A DNA stretch of 39,387 nt from an uncultured bacterium (GCA_902783835.1 CACZSN010000003.1:1-39387), one strand, 5' to 3'; numbered from the stretch's first letter, positions 8,697 through 17,154 are shown. Notes: a model not told the origin generated them from the letters alone. Numbers and translations: made by a program.

Positions 8697-9293
8697 CTAT
8701 ATGGCTTGATTTAACATAAAAAGAGTCAACATTTCTCTATGTTCTTTTTCAGCCAAAACTTTCTGGTCTTCCTTCGGTACTTTTACTGCAGCGAGCATAG
8801 TTGCAACTGTTCCGTCCGGATTAGATTTGTACTCGTTATAATATTTCATAACGGTTTTAACATATCTTCTTGTTTCTGCATAAGGCGGAATACCACCATA
8901 TCTCTTAACTGTTCCGGGACCTGCATTGTATGCTGCAAGAGCCATAGCATCTGATTTGAACATACGCTTCATTTGCTTGTAATAAGCAATTCCGCCTTTG
9001 ATGTTCGATTGGTATTGGTAAGGATTATATCCTACCCTTCTTGCTGTTGACGGCAAAATTTGAAATACTCCGACAGCACCCATTCTGCTTCTTTTTTCTT
9101 GGCAAAAGCCTGATTCATGCTTTGCAATACTGAGTGCAATTTCGGGTTCAACACCCATTTCCGTAGAGCATTTAATAATGTATTGCTTGATGTCGTGTAT
9201 TGTTGCTCTTTGTGCTGAAATTGCCGGCATCATTGTAAATACGAATGTTACTGCAACAATTATTACTGTTAAAAGTAGTGATTTTTTATTCAT
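8697..9293 (-). CDS. Secreted lytic transglycosylase (SLT domain)
   Basis: Cleaves peptidoglycan glycan strands in the periplasm or at the cell surface. It has 198 residues. Residues 1-27 form a signal peptide ending in PAISA, with no lipobox Cys. The goose-lysozyme-like domain follows: catalytic E60 in AKHESGF, then GAVGVFQILPSTA, and the AAYNAGPGTV plus YAETRRYV motifs. After residue 160 a short charged tail is of unknown role. The transcript probably starts in the 220-nt divergent gap shared with the M20 peptidase gene. Confidence 0.92.
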   Translation of the reverse strand: MNKKSLLLTVIIVAVTFVFTMMPAISAQRATIHDIKQYIIKCSTEMGVEPEIALSIAKHESGFCQEKRSRMGAVGVFQILPSTARRVGYNPYQYQSNIKGGIAYYKQMKRMFKSDAMALAAYNAGPGTVKRYGGIPPYAETRRYVKTVMKYYNEYKSNPDGTVATMLAAVKVPKEDQKVLAEKEHREMLTLFMLNQAI

Positions 9294-9456
9294 TATTCCT
9301 CTCTTGCTTTTTCATGTAACATTAATTGTAGTTCTAACACTTTTTATTATCGTATCTTAAACAAGATAATAATGCAAACCCCAATCGTCGATTTTGTTTT
9401 GCCATGTCGTCGTAATTCACAATATTACAGGATTTGACAAATTGTAAAATTTTGTT

Positions 9457-9485
9457 TTGCTATCAAGAAAAAAAGGGTATATAAT
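9457..9485 (+). promoter_or_regulatory. Sigma-70-type promoter of the M20 peptidase gene
   Basis: TTGCTA (9457-9462), a 17-nt spacer and a perfect TATAAT (9480-9485), 28 nt before the start codon, with AGAGGA as ribosome site. Confidence 0.75.
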
Positions 9486-9513
9486 TCTTTTAACGAAGAA
9501 AAGAGGAAAGTAA

Positions 9514-10755
9514 ATGAATATTCAAGATTTAAGAAAACAAAACACATTGATTGATTTATTTTGCACATTAGCGGAAATTCCTTCCCCGTCAATGGGAGAA
9601 AACGATGTTGCCACAGAAATCATAGCAACACTCAAAAGCAACGGCATTGAAGTTCACCAAGATGATTATTCAAACGTTATTGCACGTATTCCCGCAACGG
9701 ATTCAAGCAAGAAACCGATGTTGTTTTCGGCACACATGGACGTTGTAGGTGATGATTCACCGGTAAATATTGTTTTAAAAGATGATAAATACATTGAAAC
9801 AGACAAAAAACGTACGTTGGGTGCTGATGACAAAGCAGGTATTACGGCTGCAATCAGTACGGCATGCCGTATTATTGAAAACAAAGACCTTAAACACGGC
9901 GGCTTGGAATTGGTCTTCACCCGCGACGAAGAAAGCGGAATGAGCGGAATTAAGCACGTTAAAATGAATGAATTAGAATCAGAATATGCCCTCGTACTTG
10001 ACTCAGACAGCTTCGGCGAAGTTATGATTGCAGGTGCGGGTTATACAAACGTTTTAGTTGAAGTTGAAGGCATTAAAGGCGGTCACTCAGGTAATGATAT
10101 TGCCGATACAACAAGAGTTAACGCTGCAAAATTGCTTGCAGACATCGTTTCGGAAATTCCTCAAGGAGTTTATAAACAAGATGAAGAAGGTGTTGTAACG
10201 TCAATTAACCTTGGTGTGATTTTAGGCGGCGGTGTTGATTTCCCGCTCCAAAAAATGACAAAACAAGATTTAAAAAACGGTGAACATTTTGACTATCTTA
10301 TCAATAATGCCGTAACTAACGTTATTAATAAAAAAGGTGCAGCAATTTATTCTTTGAGAAGTTCAGATTCACAAGCTGAAGCAGACTTGCTCGCCGACAT
10401 TCAAAAAATTGTTGATAAATTTAACAAAAAATATGAAGGTGTTGCAATCTTCAAAATGACTTCAAAAGTTAAAACAAAGAAATTTGAAAAGAATAATGAT
10501 ACAACAATTCCCGATGTTGCAAAAGAAGTCGGCAAAGAAACAGGTGTTGACGTAAAAGTTGCATCTTTCCACGCAGGTGCAGAAACACACATTTACGCAA
10601 ACGAAAAAAATAAATACGGCAAAATCATTAAGCCTTATTTGATTGGTGTTGCGACGATTAAAAACATGCACTCATCAGACGAAAGCATGGACTATGAAAC
10701 ATTGGTTAAAGGTGCGGATTTCGTCTATAACATTTTCGTAAAATTTAATAAATAA
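9514..10755 (+). CDS. PepT-like M20 metallopeptidase
   Basis: A di-zinc aminopeptidase of the tripeptidase (PepT) branch of family M20, cytoplasmic, releasing N-terminal residues from short peptides. It has 413 residues, the family length. Metal and catalytic residues are in place: H74 and D76 in SAHMDVV, D105 in LGADDKAG, E139/E140 in RDEESG, the Asp pair in VLDSDSFG, and the C-terminal His in GAETHIYAN. The dimerisation/lid domain spans roughly residues 175-290 (GIKGGHSGNDI). It has its own promoter and terminator, so it is monocistronic. Its exact peptide preference cannot be told from sequence. Confidence 0.92.
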   Translation: MNIQDLRKQNTLIDLFCTLAEIPSPSMGENDVATEIIATLKSNGIEVHQDDYSNVIARIPATDSSKKPMLFSAHMDVVGDDSPVNIVLKDDKYIETDKKRTLGADDKAGITAAISTACRIIENKDLKHGGLELVFTRDEESGMSGIKHVKMNELESEYALVLDSDSFGEVMIAGAGYTNVLVEVEGIKGGHSGNDIADTTRVNAAKLLADIVSEIPQGVYKQDEEGVVTSINLGVILGGGVDFPLQKMTKQDLKNGEHFDYLINNAVTNVINKKGAAIYSLRSSDSQAEADLLADIQKIVDKFNKKYEGVAIFKMTSKVKTKKFEKNNDTTIPDVAKEVGKETGVDVKVASFHAGAETHIYANEKNKYGKIIKPYLIGVATIKNMHSSDESMDYETLVKGADFVYNIFVKFNK

Positions 10756-10777
10756 AACGTATTTTTAAAAAATTATG

Positions 10778-10813
10778 ACGAGGTGGGTATTTCTACTTAC
10801 CTCGTTTATTTTA
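10778..10813 (+). terminator. Terminator of the M20 peptidase gene
   Basis: ACGAGGT and ACCTCGT close a loop of 14 nt and are followed by TTATTTT. Confidence 0.75.
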
Positions 10814-10904
10814 AGCATTTTCATTTTGATTTATTAAGAATAACGCATAACAATAATGATATCTGCGGTTTTAGCCCAAAGACCTTGGAAAAATTTATGA
10901 ATAA

Positions 10905-11195
10905 TTTGTATGGACTGCCACGCTACACTCGCTGTGACGGTAAATGCGAAATCTTAAGCGATAATCATCATTCTGAGGACGTAGTTCGAAGAATCTATTT
11001 CCAACGGGTTATTCAAGATTTTTCGTTTTTTACAAAACCTCAGAATGACGTAATGGAATTCTCCAAGATTCTTCACCACTTCGCGGTTCAGAATGACGAC
11101 ATTACAAAAATCCAAACTAATTTTCTCGAAAAATCCACACAAAAATCAAAAAAATACGGAAAAGATGGGATTCTGCGTGGTTGTTTGTGAGAGTT
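10905..11195. repeat. Non-coding dispersed repeat cluster
   Basis: Two inverted copies of one repeat: CATTCTGAGG...GAAGAATCT at 10968-10996 and AGATTCTTC...CAGAATGACG at about 11066-11098, with a further partial CCTCAGAATGACG at 11039-11050. Just before lies a second repeat type, GACTGCCACGC...CGCTGTGACGG (about 10913-10940). Such CATTCTGA...GAAGAATCT words are widespread bacterial intergenic repeats in my experience. A 135-codon frame crosses the region but reads straight through the repeats and is unlikely to be a gene. Confidence 0.65.
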
Positions 11196-11241
11196 TGAAG
11201 CTCGAACAATTATAACCACGGATGCAACGCTAACCCTCAAT

Positions 11242-11586
11242 TTGCGACATCAGAGCAAATTGACGGGGTCTAATCACTCTTTTCCGTCTAACCATCGCCT
11301 AAATACTACAAATTTAAATTTTGATTATTCGGGTAGTCGTTTTTCTTTGCTTCATGCAGATTATACCGTAAGAAGCAGCGACGGTTACAAGTTCGCTAAA
11401 TATTCAAGCGTTGAAGCAGGTCTTGATGCAATGGCTAAGAACCTCGCAAGTTATTCCGACAGATTTAGCGATGTAAATTCCGTTGATATTACAAACGTTG
11501 CGGCAATCGGCGGTAACTACTGCGTAGGCGGTGATTGGGCAAACAAAGTATCTTCGATTTACAAATCAATCAAAGGAAAAGCATAA
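11242..11586 (+). pseudogene. C-terminal remnant of a glucosaminidase-like protein
   Basis: Only the last ~80 codons (from about 11350) look protein-like: KFAKYSSVEAGLDAMAKNL followed by IGGNYCVGGDWANKVSSIY. This resembles the end of peptidoglycan glucosaminidase (LYZ2-type) domains, where an F-x-x-YSSVE segment and a final W/YANKV-x-x-IY are common. The upstream half of the frame is unrelated filler, no ribosome site or signal peptide is seen, and the catalytic Glu region is absent. It is therefore probably a broken gene left behind next to the repeat cluster. A short intact protein is less likely. Confidence 0.5.
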
Positions 11587-11606
11587 TAGATTTTCAGATA
11601 AAAAAT

Positions 11607-11637
11607 ACCTCGAACTTTAAAGTCCGAGGTGTTTTTT
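11607..11637. terminator. Bidirectional terminator
   Basis: The arms ACCTCGAACTT and AAGTCCGAGGT are nearly palindromic with one mismatch. A T-run follows on the plus strand and an A-run precedes it, so the hairpin serves both the remnant (plus) and the TPR gene (minus). Confidence 0.85.
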
Positions 11638-12983
11638 TATAATGCCATTGCTGCATTAATCCAAGCGTTTGCTCTGTCTAAATCTTCCTGAGAATATGTT
11701 TCGTATTTGTATTCTCGCTCTTCTTCTTCCGCGAAAAATACTTCAAGCATTGATTTGTATTCTATAAAATCTTTAAGCGCGCCGTCTTTGTCTCCGAGAT
11801 AGTATTCACAAATCCCTCTGTAAAAATGTGCATTGGAATATTTGTATTTTACGTGGTCGATAATGTATGTGTATGCATCTTTTGCTTCGGAATAGTTTCC
11901 CAATTGTCGGTAACAATCACCAAGGGTTGTGTAAAGACCGATACCGTCATTACTTATAAATTTATAATTGTGAACTTTGTAGTATTTTGATTTTTTGTCG
12001 AGACAAGCGATACCTTTTTTCGCACACTCAACGGCTTTTTTGTATTCGCATTTGCCCTTGTAGGTCAATGCCATATAATAATATAACGTGCTGTCATCCT
12101 GAAACAAGGTTAGGGCTTTTTCGTATTTTTCGATAGAGATTTCGTAACTGTTATATTGATACGCTCTGTATCCTTCGTCAATGTAACTTACAAATTCCTT
12201 TTCTTCTTTTGTGCAGAAAGTCGGAATATTAATATAAATCATAAATCCGACAGAACCTATCATTACGAGGAAAAATATTGCTAAAAAAAGTCTTCCGATA
12301 AGAGAAGTCTTTTTCATTTCATATTTTGATCTTTGCCAAAAAGACATTCTCTTTCCGTAGCGTTTGTAATGCTTTATGTCATCTTTTGCAAATTCGGAAT
12401 CACCGCTTACGGTATATTTGAAATTCGGCAAAAAGTAAGATATTGAGATAAGTTTCAAAAGAAAATCGTAACCGCAGAGCGAAAAACCACCGCTCGGGTT
12501 TACGTTAAAAAATATTGGCTCACCGTCTTTTTTATTTATTGTGACATTGGTTTGACAATCCAAATATGCGGTTTTGCCTTGTCTTACAATATTTGCGGTC
12601 AAATCTGCCGACACGCTTTCAATATCTTCCAACGGAATAATTTCGTTTCGCTTCTTCTTTTTATATTGATAGACAAGCGTTAAAGTTTTTGGTGTCAAAA
12701 TTAACTCTGACACAAATTCGTCGATAGCATCCGTGCTTTTGAAAAATAACGGAATTAAAAATGCCAAAAACCCGATAAGCCCGATGATTTCTCCTCTTGT
12801 TTTGCCGCTTAAATCATCAGCCGCCACCAAAAAGTATATTAGCACTGCAATTCCAAGAAGTGTAAGAAAAGATAAAAACACCGCCGTAAACGTTGAAAGT
12901 TTGTTTTGAACTTTGATTTTGGTCGTTAAGGGCATAGCGCCTTTATTATTTCTTTTTGTTGATTTTATGTTTAAATTTTTCAT
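11637..12983 (-). CDS. Membrane protein with TPR repeats
   Basis: 448 residues when started at ATG 12983; the frame is open for 82 more codons upstream, but that part has no matching features. A later ATG (MPLTTKIKV) is also possible, as neither has a strong ribosome site. Order of parts: two membrane segments (about residues 28-50 and 60-78), a PH-like or band-type domain with LEDIESVSADL, a third membrane segment near 235-258 (RLFLAIFFLVMIGSVGFMIY), then at least three tetratricopeptide repeats to the C-terminus (YYYMALTYKGKCEYKKAVE, LGDCYRQLGNYSEAKDAY, FYRGICEYYLGDKDGALKDF). It is probably an inner-membrane scaffold. No family name can be given. Divergent from the hydrolase gene, 57 nt away. 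Confidence 0.75.
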   Translation of the reverse strand: MKNLNIKSTKRNNKGAMPLTTKIKVQNKLSTFTAVFLSFLTLLGIAVLIYFLVAADDLSGKTRGEIIGLIGFLAFLIPLFFKSTDAIDEFVSELILTPKTLTLVYQYKKKKRNEIIPLEDIESVSADLTANIVRQGKTAYLDCQTNVTINKKDGEPIFFNVNPSGGFSLCGYDFLLKLISISYFLPNFKYTVSGDSEFAKDDIKHYKRYGKRMSFWQRSKYEMKKTSLIGRLFLAIFFLVMIGSVGFMIYINIPTFCTKEEKEFVSYIDEGYRAYQYNSYEISIEKYEKALTLFQDDSTLYYYMALTYKGKCEYKKAVECAKKGIACLDKKSKYYKVHNYKFISNDGIGLYTTLGDCYRQLGNYSEAKDAYTYIIDHVKYKYSNAHFYRGICEYYLGDKDGALKDFIEYKSMLEVFFAEEEEREYKYETYSQEDLDRANAWINAAMAL

Positions 12984-13040
12984 GAGCAAAATTATATCAT
13001 ATTTTTTGATAAATTGCAGTATAATTGCATTGAGGTTTCT

Positions 13041-13763
13041 ATGAAAACAAAAACTTTGAAAACACTTGATAAAGTTAACATTGCGATAAATCATTACGAA
13101 AACGGATTTGACTCCGTGCTGATTTTCATGCCGGGGTGGTTTATGACGAAAGATAGTGAAAGTTTTTTGGAAATGTGTAAGGTTTTCGGAAACTCTACAG
13201 ATGTTATCGGAATGGATTTTCGCGGGCATGGAAAAAGTAGCGGATTTTATACATTTACATCTCGAGAACTCTTAGATGTGCGTGCGGTTGTTCATTATGC
13301 GAGAAAGTTTTATAAAAAAATATATTTGATAGGATTTTCGTTAGGTGCATCATTGGCTCTTTTGTACGGAAGTATGTCAAAAATTGCCGATAAAATTGTT
13401 GCGGTCAGTCCCGCCAGCGATTTTGATAAGATTGAAAACCATTTTTGGAAAAAAGAAGCGTGGATTCCTACTTTTCGGAAAATGGAGTTAAAACGCTGGG
13501 TGTCGATAAGACCGTCAATTCACATCCAAAGAAAAATTAAACCGATAATGACTGTTGATAAAATAACGGCACAGACGTTGTTTGTTGCGGGAGAAAATGA
13601 CCCGACCGTGTATCCTTGGCATACAAGAAGATTGTATGAAAAAGCAACCTGCAAAAAAGATTTTGTGTTGTTTGAGGACTGTAACCACGCTGAGGATTTG
13701 TTTTTGGCGGAAAAAGAAAAATTTGTAAAAATTTGTGGAGATTGGCTGTTCTCAGACATTTAG
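13041..13763 (+). CDS. Alpha/beta hydrolase
   Basis: 240 residues; start at ATG 13041 with GAGG 8 nt upstream, preferred over the in-frame upstream codon at 13014. The hydrolase fold is clear: oxyanion-side MPGWFM, then GMDFRGHGKS, nucleophile Ser in IGFSLGASLAL, acidic residue in VAGENDPTV, and catalytic His in EDCNHAED. There is no signal peptide, so it is cytoplasmic. The serine-aminopeptidase/monoacylglycerol-lipase type is likely, but the substrate cannot be predicted. A TATAAT at 13020-13025 may be its -10 box, though no -35 is evident. It is the last intact chromosomal gene before the decayed region. Confidence 0.88.
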   Translation: MKTKTLKTLDKVNIAINHYENGFDSVLIFMPGWFMTKDSESFLEMCKVFGNSTDVIGMDFRGHGKSSGFYTFTSRELLDVRAVVHYARKFYKKIYLIGFSLGASLALLYGSMSKIADKIVAVSPASDFDKIENHFWKKEAWIPTFRKMELKRWVSIRPSIHIQRKIKPIMTVDKITAQTLFVAGENDPTVYPWHTRRLYEKATCKKDFVLFEDCNHAEDLFLAEKEKFVKICGDWLFSDI

Positions 13764-14006
13764 ACCTCTATATTATTAAAATTCGTAACTAATAATTTGA
13801 AAATGGTTAATATTGTCGCTTAAAGGACTTTTATATCAATAAAATTTGCGTAAAATTTTGCATAGAATTTTGTACGTACGATATGGTGGAACATAATAGA
13901 AAACTTTTCTTGGTCAAACATTAAAAGCGACCCTGTTTATTTAAACAAAAAAATTAATTACGCTACGATAAAATCGGAGTTTTTAGCAAAATTAAAATCC
14001 GAAAAC

Positions 14007-14186
14007 GGCGGTGCGGATAGCGGATTTTCGTTGAATAAGGACGAATTTGCCGAAATGATAAAGGCTGTAAGGGATACGGAAAGCGCGTTAGGTAAGGTTG
14101 ATTACACAATAGATAAAAGAAATAGGCAGAGTGCAAGATCCTTATTTGTTGTAAAAGATATCAAAAAAGGCGAAAAATGTTTTTAA
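14007..14186 (+). pseudogene. Fragment of a NeuB/PseI-type sialic-acid-family synthase
   Basis: Fifty-nine codons match the end of the barrel domain of N-acetylneuraminate or pseudaminate synthases: GGADSGFSLNKDEFAEM, then AVRDTESALGK, then RSLFVVKDIKKGE. The frame stops right where the antifreeze-like SAF domain should continue, and the preceding ~45 codons (rich in Trp, Asn and Lys) do not fit the family. The catalytic barrel is missing, so this is a remnant. It implies that a nonulosonic-acid glycan locus once lay here, next to the present element boundary. Confidence 0.6.
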
Positions 14187-14206
14187 ATAATTAATCAATC
14201 ATTCAA

Positions 14207-14356
14207 ATGAGGAATAAACTGTATGCTCACTATACAAATTATGAAGAAGATATAAATATTACACATTCTGAAATCGAAAAAATTATAGATACAATTATTT
14301 CAGTTTTTGACAACTACTCATTCATACTAAAAAATACTACATACTGCTTTGGTTAA
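14207..14356 (+). pseudogene. Small ORF resembling the C-terminus of a HEPN protein
   Basis: A 49-codon frame from ATG 14207 without a ribosome site. It begins RNKLYAHYT, which fits the R-x4-6-H active-site motif of HEPN ribonucleases of the AbiU2/AbiV kind, followed by a helix (HSEIEKIIDTIISVFDNY). The rest of the domain is absent and a stop lies four codons upstream. It is most likely the tail of a lost defence or toxin gene. Similarity over such a short stretch may be chance. Confidence 0.35.
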
Positions 14357-14419
14357 AGCATAAATTTTGGATATTATTTTAAACGGATTCTTGTGGGAAA
14401 ATATTCCGACCTAAATTTC

Positions 14420-14543
14420 AAAATGGACTTTTTGTATTCATTTGTATATTTTGCTAAAGTTTAGTAGACATGGTGAAAGTAGCATAAATAATTCAATATT
14501 CAGAAAATTTTTTCATTTTTATAGTCACCCCAAAGTCCATTTT
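14420..14543. repeat. 124-bp unit with 12-bp perfect inverted ends
   Basis: AAAATGGACTTT at 14420-14431 is repeated in inverted form as AAAGTCCATTTT at 14532-14543. The interior is AT-rich and non-coding. A further copy of the right arm (AAAAAGTCCATTT) lies at 39237-39249 beside the opposite end of the large element. This may be a MITE-like derivative or part of the element's end structure. Confidence 0.45.
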
Positions 14544-14617
14544 CGTCCAGTTTGAATTTTGATAATCAAATTACTTCCGATCGACAAAACCTTTTGATGG
14601 TGGGCAAGAATGCCAAT

Positions 14618-14668
14618 TGTAAAAGAACACATGGTTTGATTATTTTGTACACATGGTTTGATTTTTTT
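14618..14668 (+). mobile_element. Mu-type element end: TGTAAAA plus two abutting 22-bp sites
   Basis: After TGTAAAA (14618-14624) come two head-to-tail 22-mers, 14625-14646 and 14647-14668, sharing ACACATGGTTTGATT then a T-rich tail. Phage Mu ends begin with TG and carry 22-bp transposase sites, two of them abutting at the right end, so the design fits an attR-like terminus (inference). Related sites at 39152-39230 are inverted, and an identically spaced array recurs at 39301-39351. Confidence 0.6.
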
Positions 14669-14767
14669 CGGCAATTTAGCTTTAAAAATTTAAAAAGATA
14701 AGCTGATTTTTTTCACAAAATCGTCAGTCGCTTTTTGTAAACTTGTTGTCAATTTATATTTTTGATA

Positions 14768-15520
14768 CTAAATGTCTCTTTCTTTTGGAGGGAAAAGTCT
14801 ATTAAACTTTTTACAATCTTGTTCTGTCGGTTGATAATTTTTTATGCTTTCATGATAAGTTTTAAGCCATATGTATTTAGGTTGTATTTTTTCATTGTTT
14901 TCATACTCTTTTATCTTGTCATCTATAAAGTTTTCAAGTGGAGTTCTACAATACATATCCACAAACTTTTCTCTTATTAAATAATTAATATAATATTTTG
15001 AATCTTGTTGGTCCTCTTTAACTAAGATATTGAATGGCTCTTGAATTTCATCAGCAACAATTTTATCTATTTCTATTCTTGGGTATTTTGTATTCCTTTC
15101 ACCAGCAACAGCTCTTTGATATGCTTCGCCAACAATTAAGTTTTTCTTTTGGTCGTGAACGAAACACCCTTTTGTTAAGTATCCTCTTGTAACAATTCTT
15201 GCATTTGCCGCATCGTTATAAATCATATTACTTTGGTAATAATAAAGAAATATTAATAATGGAGCAAGCGTTTTAGATGATACGATTATGCAGTCAGATA
15301 TAGTCGTGATTTCTAATTGGGACTCATTTTCGTATATCATTTCTACTAAAACTTTATGATAATAGTTATTGACAACATGGAATGCATCTTTTCCTGTACC
15401 ATTAAATTTAAAATCATAATATTTATTAAATCTAAAGTTATTTACCATATCAGAAAAACCAAGCACATCAACGAAAGCAATGTATTTTTCTTTCAAGTAT
15501 TCCTCTCTATCAATTATCAT
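14768..15520 (-). CDS. Class III cyclase-like protein, possible defence signalling
   Basis: 250 residues, soluble. The N-terminus YIAFVDVLGFS resembles the first metal-binding strand of class III nucleotidyl cyclases (D18). TTISDCIIVSS supplies a second Asp (D76) at the place of the cyclase GD motif. RGYLTKGCFVHD...IVGEAYQRAVAGE resembles the later strand and the dimer-interface segment that normally reads G-x-V-x-G...A-x-x-L/A. The purine-specifying residues are not recognisable, so activity and product are open. It follows the nuclease gene by 26 nt with an AAAGG ribosome site, so the two form a probable operon. Cyclase-plus-effector pairs are known in Pycsar defence; this pair would be a different effector type. 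Confidence 0.55.
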   Translation of the reverse strand: MIIDREEYLKEKYIAFVDVLGFSDMVNNFRFNKYYDFKFNGTGKDAFHVVNNYYHKVLVEMIYENESQLEITTISDCIIVSSKTLAPLLIFLYYYQSNMIYNDAANARIVTRGYLTKGCFVHDQKKNLIVGEAYQRAVAGERNTKYPRIEIDKIVADEIQEPFNILVKEDQQDSKYYINYLIREKFVDMYCRTPLENFIDDKIKEYENNEKIQPKYIWLKTYHESIKNYQPTEQDCKKFNRLFPPKERDI

Positions 15521-15546
15521 TTTTTTAATACCTTTCTGCTTAATGG

Positions 15547-17007
15547 TTATAGGTCAATTTTAAAATAGTGTTGATTTAATACATTGATGATATTTGAAGC
15601 ATCTGTTATATTACTACTTTTGACAAGGTCAGAAAAATTCTTACCGTTCATATAAAAAATATCATATTTTGTTGTTTTATTTTTGTAATTTTCTAGTAAT
15701 TCTCTTGCATCATCGTTAAAATCACTTGTAGTTATATAACCAAATTTGAATCTTGGCTGTTCAGTTGGTTTTAACGCTTTATACCAATCTCTTATAAAAG
15801 AAATCTTATCTAGGAATTTTTTAACTTCAGCTTGGTCTACCAAATGTGAACGCCCATAACCTTTGCACTCAATGTAATAATGTTCATTTCTGTTCGTCCT
15901 TAAGATAACATCAAATTCTTTTTCCTGACCATCGTATTTTATAACCCTACCTATATCTAAAGAACCACCTTCAATTTTTTTGTAACAATGCCCAACAACA
16001 AATTCAAATAAATCTCCTGCAAGATTTAATGAAGCCCCTTTTATTGCATCTAATTTATTAAAAAGTTCCATAAACTGTGCAAAATTTTCAGCCGCAATAG
16101 TTCCTGCATTAATCAGAACTTTAAATAAGTTTTCAAATAAGTTGGCAGTAGATAAACCAAACAAATTTGCGGGAGTTGTTGCAATTATTCCTTGTTGTTT
16201 TGCCAATTTCAAAGCTTCGGGAGTGAAATATTTGCCAAGAAGTATAGGTATAGCCTTTGGAACATTCTTAAGATTTTTAGTAATATTAATTTTATTTATA
16301 AAATATCTAATGGTATTCTCATCAATAGTATTATAAATTACATCAACAACAATGAATCCCGGTTTTTCATTTTTTCGTATAAAATATAAATAACTAGGTG
16401 CAGTTATATCCCACTTAAAACTGGCATATTCATCATTTTTCATTAACACACCTGAACTGGAAAAAGAATTCTTTACAATCCAGTCTTTTATCATTTCAAT
16501 CAAGTGTTCTTCTATCTTTTCTTGAGCAAGGGCCGCAGTTCGATTGGTATTTATGGAGTAGTGAAGATATGGATTTTCATTGAAGATAACTTCTGAACAT
16601 AAATTCAAATTCTTTAGATTTTCAATAATAGTATTGTAGCCAATATGTCCTTTTATTTTGGAGGGAGAACCTGATAAAATACAGGCTTTATTATATTTAA
16701 TTACTCCGTTCGTACAATCAAATGCATTAAGAATATATGAATATACCGACCTTGTTTTATTTGCAGCATTTTTTAAATTGGTAAAAAATTCTTCATTAAA
16801 CCCTTGAGATTTTAAATATATAAAATTTTCTTTATGAGGAAACTTTAAGTTTAAATGACCAAGTAAGGAGTCTTTTTTAGTACATTCACGTGAAATTTTT
16901 CGCCTTATAGTTGCATGATTTTCACCAGTTATTTTCGAAACTTCTTCTGCAATATCTGACGAAAGCATAGCTCCATTATTTTCTATTACTTTAATTATAT
17001 TTTTCAT
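15547..17007 (-). CDS. PD-(D/E)XK nuclease with N-terminal helix-turn-helix region
   Basis: 486 residues. Residues 1-60 read like a winged helix (LSSDIAEEVSKITGENHATIRRKISR). Residues 90-170 may be a second winged-helix unit. Residues 215-290 (GFIVVDVIYNTID...IPILLGKYFTPEALKLAKQ) look like a degenerate restriction-enzyme fold. The C-terminal domain is a complete PD-(D/E)XK nuclease: E335 in AGDLFEF, D366 in EFDVIL, E380 and K382 in YIECKGYG. This suggests DNA cleavage as a restriction or abortive-infection effector. The downstream cyclase-like gene is probably cotranscribed. An inverted repeat overlaps the likely promoter. I do not recognise the full architecture as a named family. Confidence 0.65.
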   Translation of the reverse strand: MKNIIKVIENNGAMLSSDIAEEVSKITGENHATIRRKISRECTKKDSLLGHLNLKFPHKENFIYLKSQGFNEEFFTNLKNAANKTRSVYSYILNAFDCTNGVIKYNKACILSGSPSKIKGHIGYNTIIENLKNLNLCSEVIFNENPYLHYSINTNRTAALAQEKIEEHLIEMIKDWIVKNSFSSSGVLMKNDEYASFKWDITAPSYLYFIRKNEKPGFIVVDVIYNTIDENTIRYFINKINITKNLKNVPKAIPILLGKYFTPEALKLAKQQGIIATTPANLFGLSTANLFENLFKVLINAGTIAAENFAQFMELFNKLDAIKGASLNLAGDLFEFVVGHCYKKIEGGSLDIGRVIKYDGQEKEFDVILRTNRNEHYYIECKGYGRSHLVDQAEVKKFLDKISFIRDWYKALKPTEQPRFKFGYITTSDFNDDARELLENYKNKTTKYDIFYMNGKNFSDLVKSSNITDASNIINVLNQHYFKIDL

Positions 17008-17019
17008 GTCTCACTGCTC

Positions 17020-17055
17020 TATTTATAATAATACTTAATTTATTCTCAAGTATTA
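17020..17055 (-). promoter_or_regulatory. Promoter with inverted repeat upstream of the nuclease gene
   Basis: The arms AATACTT (17030-17036) and AAGTATT (17048-17054) lie 24-47 nt upstream of the start. On the minus strand they embed TTGAGA as a possible -35, with ATAAAT/TATTAT-like -10 words about 17 nt on. A repressor site is plausible, perhaps for the nuclease's own N-terminal domain. Confidence 0.45.
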
Positions 17056-17154
17056 AAAAATTTTTAACCTGCCTTTTATTGATATAACTATCTTACCATA
17101 AAAAGGTTTGTTAATTATATCTGTCTCGAAGGTATAAACTGTGTTTATTTACTC

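Noticed and set aside
10783..11190. 135-codon plus-strand frame after the M20 peptidase
   Set aside because: It begins inside the terminator hairpin and reads through dispersed repeats; no ribosome site.
12984..13229. 82-codon N-terminal extension of the TPR protein
   Set aside because: It is antisense to the alpha/beta hydrolase gene and has no matching domain; the later ATG is simpler.
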